DNA of 64,000 nt, from the NCBI GenBank assembly GCA_010093705.1, contig MU006093.1, forward strand, positions 602,048 to 666,047, read 5' to 3'. Shown piece by piece: positions 23,244-33,307 of this stretch. Each line of letters begins with the position of its first letter. Positions within the stretch are counted from its first letter, which is position 1. The DNA comes from Patellaria atrata CBS 101060 (taxonomy: Eukaryota; Ascomycota; Dothideomycetes; Patellariales; Patellariaceae). The translations under genes and the position numbers were made by a program. The notes under the pieces were generated by a model, which was not told the DNA's origin, searched no databases, and was given only the letters and a program-made list of their open reading frames with translations.

Positions 23244-24832
23244 TTACTCCTCCCAAGGCATCTCCCTCGCCTCAACACGCGTACACACCAAATACCCCAA
23301 CCCGCCGCCTCCCCCCTCTCTGCCGAAATCCCCCTCGAGGAAATTCCGCATTAGCGGCTTGACGAGGTCGCAAGCTTGGTGTTTCAGCTCGTCCATCTTG
23401 CGCTCGAAGCGGCGCAGGTTGTCGCGCGTGTACGAGTCCGGGTGGAGCTTGAGGAAGCGCTTGAGCTCGTCGTGCGGGAGGTAGGATGCGCCGCCGGTGC
23501 CGAGGAGGCGGAATGTGCGGCCTGTGTTGTGAGGGGGAGGGGAGTGGGAGGTAGGGGGGTTCTGGGACGCAGATGTTGAGTGAACATGGGTGGAGGAGGA
23601 GGTGGTGCTGTGCCCCCGCGAGTGTGAGGGACGAGCGTGCGATGAGTCCTTGAGTATGGGGGCTGGAGGCGGGGTTGTGGATTCGGCGAGCCACTGTCTG
23701 AAGAAGCTCATGGCGAGCCAGTCCAACCATGCGTTGGACGGTGTGACGCGCTCACCGCGGGAGGTCGTCAGTGTCAAGCGGAAGAGTTTGCCTTCTATTT
23801 TCGTTTTTAGCTCTTCGAGCTCGTCGACTTTGTCTTCGATCAGGTCGAGCACTGCGACTGGGACTTGGTTGCGTAGCTGTGGGGCGCCGGCGGGCCATTG
23901 GCCGACGACGTGGATTAGGGCTTCGGAGAAGATGGCGCGACTCCGTGCGAGATAGGCCAGTTTGAGGTAACTGGGCGGGTACTTTGCGATTTGCTTCCAG
24001 AGGCGGGATTGGAAGCGAAGGAGGTGATGGTCGATGCGGGGACCAATGACGTCGAGGGCGTCGTACATGTCGGCGAGTTGGAGGAGGGACTTGCATTCGA
24101 CGTAGGCCTGGGCGATGTTGATTGGGTCGAGGGCAGGAGCGTAGTTGTAGAAGACGCGGAGGAGGTTTTCATAGTCGCGGAAGAGTTCGTCGTCTGGGTC
24201 GCTCGAGGTGTGGGGTTGCGAGGAGATGTTGAGGGCGGAGAAGTTGGCCATGCTGCGGAAGAAGCCGGTTTGAGGTGCAGAGGGTTTATTGCGGACTGGT
24301 GGAGGAAGAGGGGAGTTATCACCGCCAAAGAGAGAGGTGGTGTCCTAGAGCGCGGTTAGTATAGGGACGGAGATGGTTGGATATGGTTCTGGGCTACCTT
24401 TTGAACCAGCATGGGTATTTCGTCGTCCTTATTCCCCCAGTCCAATTCATACCTCCACCTCTTTTTAAGCACCAGAGCTCCATCCGTAGTCCCTCCACTC
24501 GGTATCCTCTCCAACGGCCTTCCATTACTCGGTCCAGTCTGCCCTTGCGTCTTGGACCATTCCTCACTCGTGCTCGCCTCAAAGAATCCAGAACATTGCG
24601 TCAATATTATCTTGTGTAACAGATACCGCTTCTCTTTCCTTCCGTTCGATATGACAATCTCGACGTCGCCTGTGTGACTGAAAACGGGGAATTCATTCTG
24701 CGGTTGGTACGATGCGCCGCCGTGGTGGGATCGCCCGTGTCGGTGTCGTCGCACGGTCGAACTATGGGATGCGATGGAGGGAGGTCTACGGAGTGAGAGC
24801 GCGCGCTCTGTGGACTCGGGGTGGGAGACCAT
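23244..24832 (-). CDS. BTB/POZ-domain protein
   Basis: Two exons, complement(23244..24344, 24398..24832), separated by a 53-bp intron; 511 aa. After a basic, His/Ser-rich leader, residues about 51-97 (HTGDVEIVISNGRKEKRYLLHK, then TQCSGFFEAS) match the start of a BTB/POZ fold, here the fungal type with a long insertion before the second half (YENLLRVFYNYAPALD, then AQAYVECKSLLQLADMYDAL). The region after this is helical, followed by a Ser/His/Thr-rich low-complexity block and a final helical segment ending EAREMPWEE. Such proteins usually dimerise or act as substrate adaptors for cullin-3 ligases, or as regulators. The true partner is unknown. Residue composition in the last third is GC-rich, giving many shadow frames. 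Confidence 0.75.
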
Positions 24833-25554
24833 CTGGAGCTGGAGGTCGCCAGTACCTCCAAGCTGGCCGAAGAGGGTAGAGAGATAATCAGCTTCTAGGG
24901 ATGCTAGATGTGTAAAACTTTGAGGTCGGAATTAGTCGAGCTAGGAGCGCGTATGCTCGAGACAGACCGGGGAGTCAAGATATTGGGATTGTGTGTGGCT
25001 AAGGTCGCAAACCCCCGGGCTTGTTCCGGACAGTCCACCTCCACACCATTGGACTGTCCGGATCTCTGGTGGAAGTAAAGGCGGTAAATACCCCTGGTAA
25101 CATATTAAAGCTACTGTGTAAAAACATCGGCTATATCTCGTAATATACGAGAGTAAATAATATTATAGTAGCTCGTTTTTAATACTATCTTTGATAGAGA
25201 TCTTTACGAGGGGGATTTTAAGGCGGAATTTTGAGAAAAAAATATAAAGAGATAAATGTAATATTATTTTTAAAAATAAATATAATTGTTACGACTATGG
25301 GAGTTTACACTCGTCGAGACGGAACAAGACAAGTCTAGAGACGCGCAAGGTTTCTCACTGGTAAGAGACCTCCTATCTTCGTACAAAGGTAGGGTCTGGT
25401 TTTCGCTTCGTGTTAGATAGAACGTGTAAAGGTTACACTTCAAGTTAACGATATAACTTGCTGACTCCTCTACTCTTCCGTCCTCTTCAGTTGTCGGAAT
25501 GATTAAGACAAGGTCCACTGTACTGACACAGCTTGATAAGGACTAGTTAAGCTG

Positions 25555-25922
25555 ACTGTAACTTCCAATCTTACAGTAAGATATATTGGTAAGATGGTAA
25601 GAAGAACTAACGTGTTTCACCACTCAAGTGGCCACTTGAGTGGGGTGGCCACTTGAGTGGTGAGACACGTTTACGAAGAATCTAAATACATGTGTAAAGG
25701 AGCGTCGTTAAGTATTCCTTCTTCACAGTCCTGATTTCCTGTACTCGCTGCTCGTTGCTCGCTCGTCTGTCACTCCTCACCGAGCGTCAAGCACCGATCA
25801 CTTTAGTTACGTGACGCCCGTGGCACTGACTTTCTCCCATGACTGTGCCGAGTGGTCTCTTTCTCTCCCCCACTGAGGGCCCACTCGCCTACTGCATGTC
25901 TTTTACAACTTGTGCCGTAACA
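25555..25922. repeat. LTR-like dispersed repeat, copy A
   Basis: This stretch begins TGTAACTTCCAATC (25559 on) and shares about 110 bp of clear similarity with 62536-62650, then weaker similarity. It ends near GCCGTAACA, followed by CAGGGCTCGAAC, loosely like a retrotransposon primer-binding site. TG...CA ends suggest an LTR, but no internal coding region remains. It lies inside the inverted-repeat element and is itself interrupted by the palindrome at 25610-25671. Confidence 0.45.
25610..25671. mobile_element. Tiny palindromic (foldback/MITE-like) insertion
   Basis: About 62 bp that is nearly a perfect hairpin: the left arm starts ACGTGTTTCACCACTCAAG and the right arm is its inverse with one transition. 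The related repeat at 62.57 kb lacks exactly this block (GAAGAACTACGAAGAA is continuous there), which defines the insertion. Ends are CTA on the left and TTA on the right, so the target duplication is either TA or a 3-bp CTA/TTA with one change. Confidence 0.7.
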
Positions 25923-26472
25923 AATTGTCAGGGCTCGAACAAGTACTTAACAGATAGTGTTAGAGTTGAACGAGAATTTTACTACGGAGATTGCTACGAT
26001 CGGGTTTGTGGTTTTGACTAATTGCCAAGACACTAGCCATCACAGCCACGAGATGAGAGGCTGTGCTGATACATGTCACGTGATAACTGAGAGCCGTGAC
26101 ACTTTATAAAATTAGCGTTGGCAGAATACTACTTGGTATACACAGTAAGTTTCGGATCAGTCCAGTGGTGTGGGGGCGGACTGTCCGGAACAAGCCCGGA
26201 AAACCCGATCGTAAGCGCAATACCGGCGGGTGAGTGGAGGCTGATGAGGTCAAAACATCAGTATTAAGGTATCCCTAGCGAAGCCTACGTTTGTTTCAAG
26301 TTCGAGTTCAAGGGGAAATGGGAGTCGAGAATAATGCGTAGTGGCGACTCTTCCCAGTTCTCAGCGTACAGGTGAGGTGCAGGCAGAGTGATGTTGCGAA
26401 AACCAATCACCACCCGATGGTGCGCCAAGACTTGGTACAGCCTTTCTCCTTTCTCTTGCTTGAATAGAACTA

Positions 26473-28334
26473 ACGTGGTCCACAAGCGAGCGGCGTATAT
26501 AAGTGAGCGGCGCACTTTTCCACTCCACCATAACCTTCAAACTTAATTACATAGCTACAACCCGAGAAGATTAACTGCATTCAATTGAACTCTCTTCTTC
26601 AGACATTTCTTCGTCCTCCTAACAAGTTCGTATATTATGTCCAATCTTTCCGCACCTCCTACAACGCCGTGAATGCGATAATCCTTCCTCCACTGAACCC
26701 CCTTCCTCCAACTTCCTACCCGATTGTCGCCTAACAACCTCTTTCTAGGCAATCAATTCTTGTGCATCTTATACACTAAGTGCTCCTCCTGCTCGCACAC
26801 GTGTTTTTTTGGCCCGTCGTCGCTTCGCAAGTGCCTTATTAGCCTGTCGAAGCGTTCGGACCTCGTCGCGTAGAAGTGTCATTTCATGAGCAATAAGCTC
26901 CGTACCCTTTGCTAACTACTTAACAGTAGAGAAAATAGTACTTGGAGAACTTCCTTGGTATCGGGCTATCCGATCCTTAACATGCTCAGACTGCGAAACA
27001 GCTTCTTTGGGGTTATTTGGTGTCTGAGAGACCCATGGGTCGGCAGCGGGGGGAAGGGCTCCGGCCGGTGTTGGCGTCCGTAGCTTCATATCAAGCTTTG
27101 AAATGACAGCTTAAGGGTCGTGAGGGACTAGGCCAGCGCCGAAGAAGCCCGCTTGGATATTTCCAATCGTCATAGTGTTGACGTGGGCGTCTTTTAACGC
27201 GATGAAGAACTCGGTTTTGGTGATATAGTTAATATGGACTTTGATGAAGGCTTCGAGTTCCCGGCCGTACATCCGCTTCAGCACGCTGAAACATCCAACA
27301 TCTAAAGGTTGGGTGAGGTGCGAAGAATGTGCAGGCAGGCAAACGGTGATAATGTTCTTTTCTTTGCAGAATTCCTCGAACTGAGCCGACAGATGGCTTG
27401 CATGACCGTCAAGAACAATCATCCGATAGACACCTTTCCGCCGGGCATCTATATGCTGGTGGAAATGCTGAATCCAGTCCATAGCCGTCTCTTTATCCGT
27501 CCAGCCGTTTGGCGAGGTCTTGATGACCCAGGAAGGCGGGAGACCGCATTCGGTGTACCAGGATGCGAGGTGGTTGACGCCTTGCACAACCAAGAAAGGA
27601 AGCAGCACAAAACCGTCGCTGCTCACACACTCGATTGCCGTGGCCCATTCGCGATTGCCAGGTTGAAGTTGTTTGCCTCTACCACGCCTGTCGGCACGCG
27701 TGACAACCATGCCGCTGCAGATAACGCCCATCATGAAGCCTGTTTCGTCGAAGTTGTAAAGATCGGCATCTTAGATCGCGTATTTCGCGCGCATGTTAGC
27801 TACCAGACGGAACCACGCGTTTATCGCGTCCGGATCTTCGCAAAGAGCTCTCTAGAAGTCGTAGGCACGAGAAAAACGCTTTTTCAGCTCTGGTCGTCGC
27901 TTGACGAAGTTCTCCGCCCAATGCTTCCTGACGCGTCCCGCGACGCGCTCCGCGAGGAGCAGATTGGCCATCTCTTCCACATTAGCCAGCCGGGACGGAA
28001 ACCCTCGCGCATCTAGGTCTAGAATATATTGGACGACCACCTCTTCTTCGGTTTCTGTCAACTTTTGAGAATTAGGGCGATAGTCGCGCTTGGGAGTTCG
28101 GCCGTTTATTCTCGCGCGGAGGGTAGTTTCGGAGACGTTGTAGATCGCTGCGGCTTTCCGACGGCTGAGTTTTTTGTTGCGTTCGAGAGCTTGGATGGCA
28201 AGGACAATTTGACTTTCGTTTGACTGCGTAGGCATTGTTGGTTGTGGAGAAATGCGTTATTATAGAAGAAAAAGTTATGATACGTGGAAAAGTGCGCCGC
28301 TCGCTTGTATACGCCGCTCGCTTATGGACCACGT
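26473..28334 (-). mobile_element. Fot1/pogo-type DNA transposon (Tc1/mariner superfamily), complete but inactivated
   Basis: The element is 1862 bp. Its 51-bp terminal inverted repeats are 26473-26523 and 28284-28334, beginning ACGTGGTCCA and differing at three positions, all transitions. TA dinucleotides flank both ends (26471-26472 and 28335-28336), the expected target duplication. Length and structure match Fot1/Pot2-class fungal elements. The single transposase gene inside lies on the reverse strand and is riddled with stops. Confidence 0.92.
26571..28235 (-). pseudogene. Pogo-type transposase with six in-frame stops
   Basis: One uninterrupted frame of 554 codons contains stops at 27852-27854, 27771-27773, 27111-27113, 26769-26771, 26745-26747 and 26619-26621, most at positions where CAG or CAA (Gln) is expected, i.e. 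C-to-T at CpA. Order of domains: psq-type helix-turn-helix (KKLSRRKAAAIYNVSETTLR), a CENP-B-like second DNA-binding domain ending RRPELKKRFSRAYDF, DDE nuclease (YNFDETGF, IVLDGHASHLS, QPLDVGCF give the three Asp), and a C-terminal CCHC knuckle CRRCGKIGHNIRTC. No frameshift is seen, so damage is by substitution only, as RIP would produce. Confidence 0.92.
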
Positions 28335-28336
28335 TA

Positions 28337-28834
28337 CGGTTGTTCATTAATTTACCTTAGTACCTCTTGTACCATTGACAATGGTTAGTATATGACCATT
28401 ACATTTAGGTTCTTTACTTTGTTACAATAGCCAGTTCAAGGTCACTGTACTGTACTGTACGCTCGCTGTACGGTATATAATATGGTATATTACCACAATG
28501 CTCGACCTCAACGCTTGCCCGGAGAATCTCAAAATCATAACCGTACAGGCAAGTTAAAAAGACTTCAAAGGAATGACACTGATTGCCACGCTCTTCACCA
28601 TAGGATACAAGTAAGAGATGGATTCCATGGTCAAGTGGCAGCCGGGTATCTCTCTTTTGATTGTATACCTCGAAATTCTATAGTCCGTATCACAGGAGAC
28701 ATGAAAGAGACACCGAACAACAAAAGCAAGAATTAGCAACTCAATAAGATAAACCTTTGCTCAGCTGGAAAGAAGGCTCTTTGCAATGAGAAGAGAACGG
28801 ACACATTCAACCACAGAGTTAGGATACTCCAACC
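28337..28834. other. Intergenic region
   Basis: No gene. Two overlapping GTACTGTAC motifs at 28447-28460 sit in a CTGTACTGTACTGTAC run. Confidence 0.4.
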
Positions 28835-29069
28835 TCAATGCACCCCTGGATATCCTTGAGCCTGGACACAACGATTATAGTCTGCGGTGCAGACGAAATC
28901 GAGTCCACATCTCGGATTCCCGCAAAGATTTCCCGTACCGCCGGTGCTATACCCTCCACTTGGTTGAGCCATATAGATGCTTCCGCCATAATTGTTATAG
29001 CCGGAATTGCTTGCGATGTAACCTCCTTGATCGTACGGGTAATTATCTGCACCATTCTCTTCATGATGG

Positions 29070-29107
<38 letters not shown>

Positions 29108-29566
29108 GGGCTCTTCCCCTTCCTCTTCTTCATCATCATCCCCATGATGATGGTGGTGATGCTTCTTATGATGAGAATGGTGGCTCTCCTCATTATCAGA
29201 GTCCGCTCCATCGTCTTCATTTTTGTTCTTGTGGTGGGAATGAGAATTAGACTCTCCGTCGGAATCATCTACCTTGTTGGTGTTATGCTTCTGAGTCTTC
29301 TTTCCGGGGGTTACATCAGAACTTTTCTTCTTTGAGTGTTTGTCATCCGAGTTCTTTGAAGTGATCTTCTTGGGATGTTTGTCATCATTTGTATGATTTG
29401 TGCCTTTATCGTTGGTTTTGTTTCCGGATTTCTTGTTTGTTTTAGGTGGACTTGCTCCTCCATACTCAATTGCATTCAACGGATCAGCGTAATCATATGG
29501 CTCCGGTCCGGTGTAGGTAGGTGCGGGAGTGATATAGGCATTGTACAGGTCATATCCGTTACCCAT
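28835..29566 (-). CDS. Histidine- and Asp/Lys-rich protein with C-terminal four-Cys motif
   Basis: The frame is 243 aa from the ATG giving MGNGYDLYNAYITPAPTYTG; an in-frame ATG further upstream is less likely. The N-terminal 30 residues are Tyr/Pro-rich. Residues about 35-130 are Lys/Asp/Ser/Asn-rich and disordered. Then come His blocks: HHSHHKKHHHHHHGDDDEEEEGEEP and a run of 15 His, encoded by a CAT/ATG-type microsatellite (29066-29106). The C-terminus is different, Gly/Tyr-rich with LCGNPRCGLDFVCTADYNRC, four Cys spaced 4-5-6 apart. No signal peptide. It could bind Zn, Ni or Cu, but I do not recognise a family. The intact frame through the repeat and the structured Cys tail favour a real gene. 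Confidence 0.6.
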
Positions 29567-30847
29567 TCTAAAAGGATGAATAAACTGACAAGATAAACGA
29601 AGTGAAGAAGATGAGAAGTATGATGTATACAAACTAATCACGCTAGAAAATCTGAAGATGAACTAATTGAGTTCTATAGCAACAAAAACCTTGGTATTAC
29701 ACTGGGTGAGTTAGAAGGCTTTATATCAACATTTTCCCCAGTTTTCTCACACCTCTCATCAGTTCATTGCACCTACGTTTCTGACAGGAATGTTCGTGGC
29801 TGTACTATACCGTTCTGTTATTGTTCGATATCTCAGCTACTGGGGGCGATTCTACTATCAGTTACTCACTCAGACTGGCCCGCAACGAGGTCCAACGAGT
29901 GTGATACCATGTTCTCTGGGACTGACCGTCTAAAACTTCAAGGGTGAGTATAGAACCTCCGAATGAAAAACGGTTGAGTAAGAGTAGGAACAATTTTGGC
30001 CCGCCCAAGAAACGACCCGCACAGATAGTGGCTGGCTGACGAAGTACATCTTTTGTGCTGAACACAGTAATGATTGGCGATGTATTATATCCGCATGGGC
30101 GGTTATTCCGAATTTGGCGAGCGATTATATTCTCACGTTGCTTCAATAAAGCAAGATTTGGCGAGGAAGATCGACCTTGCAGCTTTCCACATAACGAATC
30201 ACCCCTCCTTTATGCTCAACCTCCAGCACACGAAACTTAGCAATGCAGCCGTCTCGTGGTTTATTCTGTCTATATAAGGGTAAGAGGTGCACCTATAGCG
30301 AACATTTCTAGCTGATGGTACCATATATTAGCTCTATTCGGAACAATTCCCGAACATTCACAACTCAGCCGCACCTCCGCCCTTCAGGGCAGTAGATGGC
30401 ATGAAGATTCTTATATTAATTCCGACAAGAGATTGATACATCCTTATACAATTCCATTAATCCCCGCAAGCCGGGCATTCCCAACGCGCATCTGCGAACA
30501 GCTGAAACACCCCTCAATCCCGGATCCCATTGACGCCATCAGTTCAATATTTCTTTTCTAGCGGCCGTCTCTACGAATTGCCGTGTGGACCAAGAGCATA
30601 GCCTTCTCTTTGTGAACTCCGCTTTGGTGGATTGAATGTTCTCAATTACCCAGGTCAACAGCACAGTTCCAATTATCAAGTTTGGTTTTGTTTCACAACG
30701 ACCTGGTCTCACTCTTTTAGAAACACCTGCACTTAGCATTTAGATACTTCCTTCAATATCGCCTTCCATCTTGTCGGACCTCTCGGCCGTAGAAGGCTAC
30801 ATAAATTAGGGGCTTGTGTTCGAAACTTGGCTGCTCTTCTAGTCCAA
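29567..30847. promoter_or_regulatory. Divergent intergenic region
   Basis: The spacer between the His-rich gene (reverse) and the HeLo-like gene (forward), about 1.3 kb. No ORF above 100 codons and no motif recognised. Confidence 0.35.
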
Positions 30848-32593
30848 ATGGATATCTATGGCACAGCGGTAACCGCCGTTGACCAAGTCATTAAAGTGAC
30901 CATCTTTATCAAAGGCGTGATTGATGATATAGAAGCATTCGAGGATGACCGCCAAAGTCTCCATTTGAAACTCAACCTTCAACTCACCACGTTGGAGTTT
31001 TTCCGCCGAAGATTCCTTGATAAAGAACATGGACTCATGCTCCCCGGATATCTTCCTGAATGGGTAATTGACACCATATGCGAACTGCTTCTGAAAATGA
31101 GCGAGGTACTCGCAGGGTACCAACTACTTATGCACAAGTACGATGTGCTAGATGACCACAAAGAACCTACCGAGTCCCAAAATGAGACCACTTCCGAAAG
31201 AGAGAAATGGAAACAGTCATTTCTGGAGCGGGCGAAGTCAAAACTGAAAACACTGAAACTCAAAGGTTATGACTGGGCGATCTTTGATAAGAAACATTTT
31301 CTCGGCGTTCTAGATGAGTATAAGGGACACACTGATAGTCTAAGGGATATTATGCAGCATTTCTCGCAGGAAGCTGTCTATTCGCTCATGGCAAATAAAC
31401 ACACGCCAACCACGGATACTGTTAGTCTGGAAGGTACTGGCTTAGGACCAGTCTTTAAACGACAAAAGCTTATTACGGCGCATGCACCGGAGGACTTCCA
31501 GGAGCTTGAAGGGGAGATAAAGGAGGATGGAGTACCATCGAATCGATTCCAATTAGCTCATTGGACGCACGAAAATGGAGAGCAGCAACTAACGCAAACT
31601 GTGGTTGTGGAGTATCATGAATATGATCGTCGGTTACGGCGGGATGATCTGGATTCTGACGAGATTGCTGAGCTGAAAGCCCCCATGAAGAACTTAGCCT
31701 GGCTTTTACAGAATTCTACCTTCACTGAAGGGGACGAAGATCCCGATCAGTCAGAGCAGCCTACGATCTTCTCTCTCCAGTGTTTAGGATATAAGGACCA
31801 GGTGGACAATCATCGAGCCGTATTCATTTACAGATTGCCTCTCCGTGATCAATTCACAAGCGGGACAGATGCCAGAGAAAGTCTTGTTACATTACATGAC
31901 TGGATTAACCGGGTTGACAGCAAGACTAAACGGTCTCTCAAGCCCTCCCTTGGTGATAGATTTTCCATTGCTCACTCTCTAGCGCTAACGGTTTTGAATG
32001 TCCACGGATCTCTGTGGGTCCATAAAAATATCTGGAGTAGGGGTATTCTACTTTTTCAAAAGGACAAGAAGGGCATCTATACCTTGAACATGAATGGTAA
32101 AACGACTGTCTCCGAACCTATCGAATCAAGAAACGCGACAAGCCCACGAATGCTTGCTTTCCTTGCTGATTGGGGATACGCCAGACCCTTTGAGGGAGCC
32201 ACAGAGATGAGGAGCGACTTCGACATCGAACCTAATCTCTACCGACATCCTGAACGACAAGGTGTACCAACAAGACAATTTGCTCGTCGACATGACATCT
32301 ATGCTTTAGGAGTGGTTCTACTAGAAATCGGTCTATGGCATACAGTCTCTCAGATATTTGCTAGCAAGGTCAAGGCTGCACAACAAATCGGAAACCTGCC
32401 AAAACCGAAGGAAGTTCTCGCAACTTTGATTTCACTTGCACAAGGGGAATTGCCTAAGGAGATGGGAGCTGGGTATTCAGCTGCGGTTCTTGCTTGCTTG
32501 AAGGGAGATTTTCGCAAGGCTAGTGACATGGAACTGTCATTGGACTTTCGGAAAAAGGTTATTGATGTGACTACTTTGGGAATGAAACTGTAG
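30848..32593 (+). CDS. HeLo-like N-terminal domain plus pseudokinase protein
   Basis: The start ATG at 30848 gives 581 aa, MDIYGTAVTAVDQVIK. The first 200 residues are alpha-helical with ...FIKGVIDDIEAFEDDRQSL and LQLTTLEFFRRRFLD, the pattern of fungal HeLo-like domains (HET-S type, prion-inhibition and propagation family). The C-terminal half has protein-kinase shape but lost catalysis: the HRD motif reads VHKNIW (His392), DFG is ADWGYA (Asp441), and the helix-F region is RHDIYALGVVLLEIGLW. HeLo domains can oligomerise and disrupt membranes in regulated cell death; kinase-like partners are common. Inference: a signalling or allorecognition component. Next to it, 714 bp downstream and on the same strand, is an intact kinase-TPR gene. 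Confidence 0.75.
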   Translation: MDIYGTAVTAVDQVIKVTIFIKGVIDDIEAFEDDRQSLHLKLNLQLTTLEFFRRRFLDKEHGLMLPGYLPEWVIDTICELLLKMSEVLAGYQLLMHKYDVLDDHKEPTESQNETTSEREKWKQSFLERAKSKLKTLKLKGYDWAIFDKKHFLGVLDEYKGHTDSLRDIMQHFSQEAVYSLMANKHTPTTDTVSLEGTGLGPVFKRQKLITAHAPEDFQELEGEIKEDGVPSNRFQLAHWTHENGEQQLTQTVVVEYHEYDRRLRRDDLDSDEIAELKAPMKNLAWLLQNSTFTEGDEDPDQSEQPTIFSLQCLGYKDQVDNHRAVFIYRLPLRDQFTSGTDARESLVTLHDWINRVDSKTKRSLKPSLGDRFSIAHSLALTVLNVHGSLWVHKNIWSRGILLFQKDKKGIYTLNMNGKTTVSEPIESRNATSPRMLAFLADWGYARPFEGATEMRSDFDIEPNLYRHPERQGVPTRQFARRHDIYALGVVLLEIGLWHTVSQIFASKVKAAQQIGNLPKPKEVLATLISLAQGELPKEMGAGYSAAVLACLKGDFRKASDMELSLDFRKKVIDVTTLGMKL

Positions 32594-33307
32594 ATTAACC
32601 ATCTATAATCTCATGGGGAATTTGCCTCATCTTTCACAGTCCTTTGTCCAATACGTATAAAGACAATTATGCAGTCGCTCCTAAAAGTGCTCACTAACCT
32701 TCTTGACTACCCTATACTATAAGGATGATGCTTCGTACGGTTTCCTTCGCCTTATTCATTCGTAGACAGACACGATAGTCGATAATTTTTATCTTCTCAT
32801 ATTCTTTTGTGCTACGAAAATTTCTTCACAAAATCATATACCTCCATCATCTTATATGACGCTCAAAATCGTGCAAGCAACAAGCAGTAGCGCTTTAGGT
32901 CTCAGCTGAACTTGTAGCTCTACAACTGAAGCTCCCTTGCCCTTGGCTGCATCTCGCTATCTTGACCGGTCAGATGCGTGTTTTCACATCCGGAGAGCCC
33001 GCATAATGCAGGGCCGAAAGCGGAATGAGATCCGAGGCAAGAATTTAAAGAGACCTGTAACTCCGCCACAGCAACACATTCTGGGCATCCACAAACAACA
33101 TTAGCCGTATCTGAGAGCTGATGGTTCTCCTCACTACTTCTTGCCATTCTTCCCCAGACTCGATTCGGCGAACCGAGTTGTTAAGTTGGGAACTTAATTG
33201 ACACGATTGAAAACAAAGGGTTTATTGTTTTTGCTGGGACAGTCAGGACTGTATCCATCCTACCAAACACCATAGTCCTTTGTCATCTCTGCCAACACTC
33301 CGCAGGA
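32594..33307. other. Intergenic region with a Cys-rich 75-codon frame
   Basis: A reverse-strand frame (32920-33147, 75 aa) has six Cys with the pattern CGCPEC ... CGLSGCENTHLTG. It could be a small zinc-binding protein or an exon, but no splice partner was found. Otherwise this is the promoter of the downstream kinase. Confidence 0.25.

Larger units (their letters stand above)
25016..26198. repeat. Element bounded by 41-bp terminal inverted repeats
   Basis: 25016-25056 and 26158-26198 are inverted copies of one 41-bp sequence with three transition differences, all consistent with C-to-T change in the left copy. The left arm has an internal palindrome (CCGGACAGTCC at 25026-25036 and GGACTGTCCGG at 25051-25061). 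The 1.1-kb interior is AT-rich at 25080-25290 and contains an LTR-like repeat, and no transposase survives. AAACCC occurs next to both ends (offset by one base on the right), a possible but uncertain target duplication. Likely a non-autonomous or gutted DNA transposon. Confidence 0.6.

Noticed and set aside
23376-24359. Several long frames on the forward strand and in other registers
   Set aside because: They overlap the BTB gene, which is GC-rich in this part, and show no motif; typical shadow frames.
27309-28016. A 235-codon forward frame opposite the pogo transposase
   Set aside because: It mirrors the transposase frame exactly and has no family of its own.
28819-29335. Met/Ile-rich frames over the CAT microsatellite
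   Set aside because: They are alternative registers of the His-encoding trinucleotide repeat.
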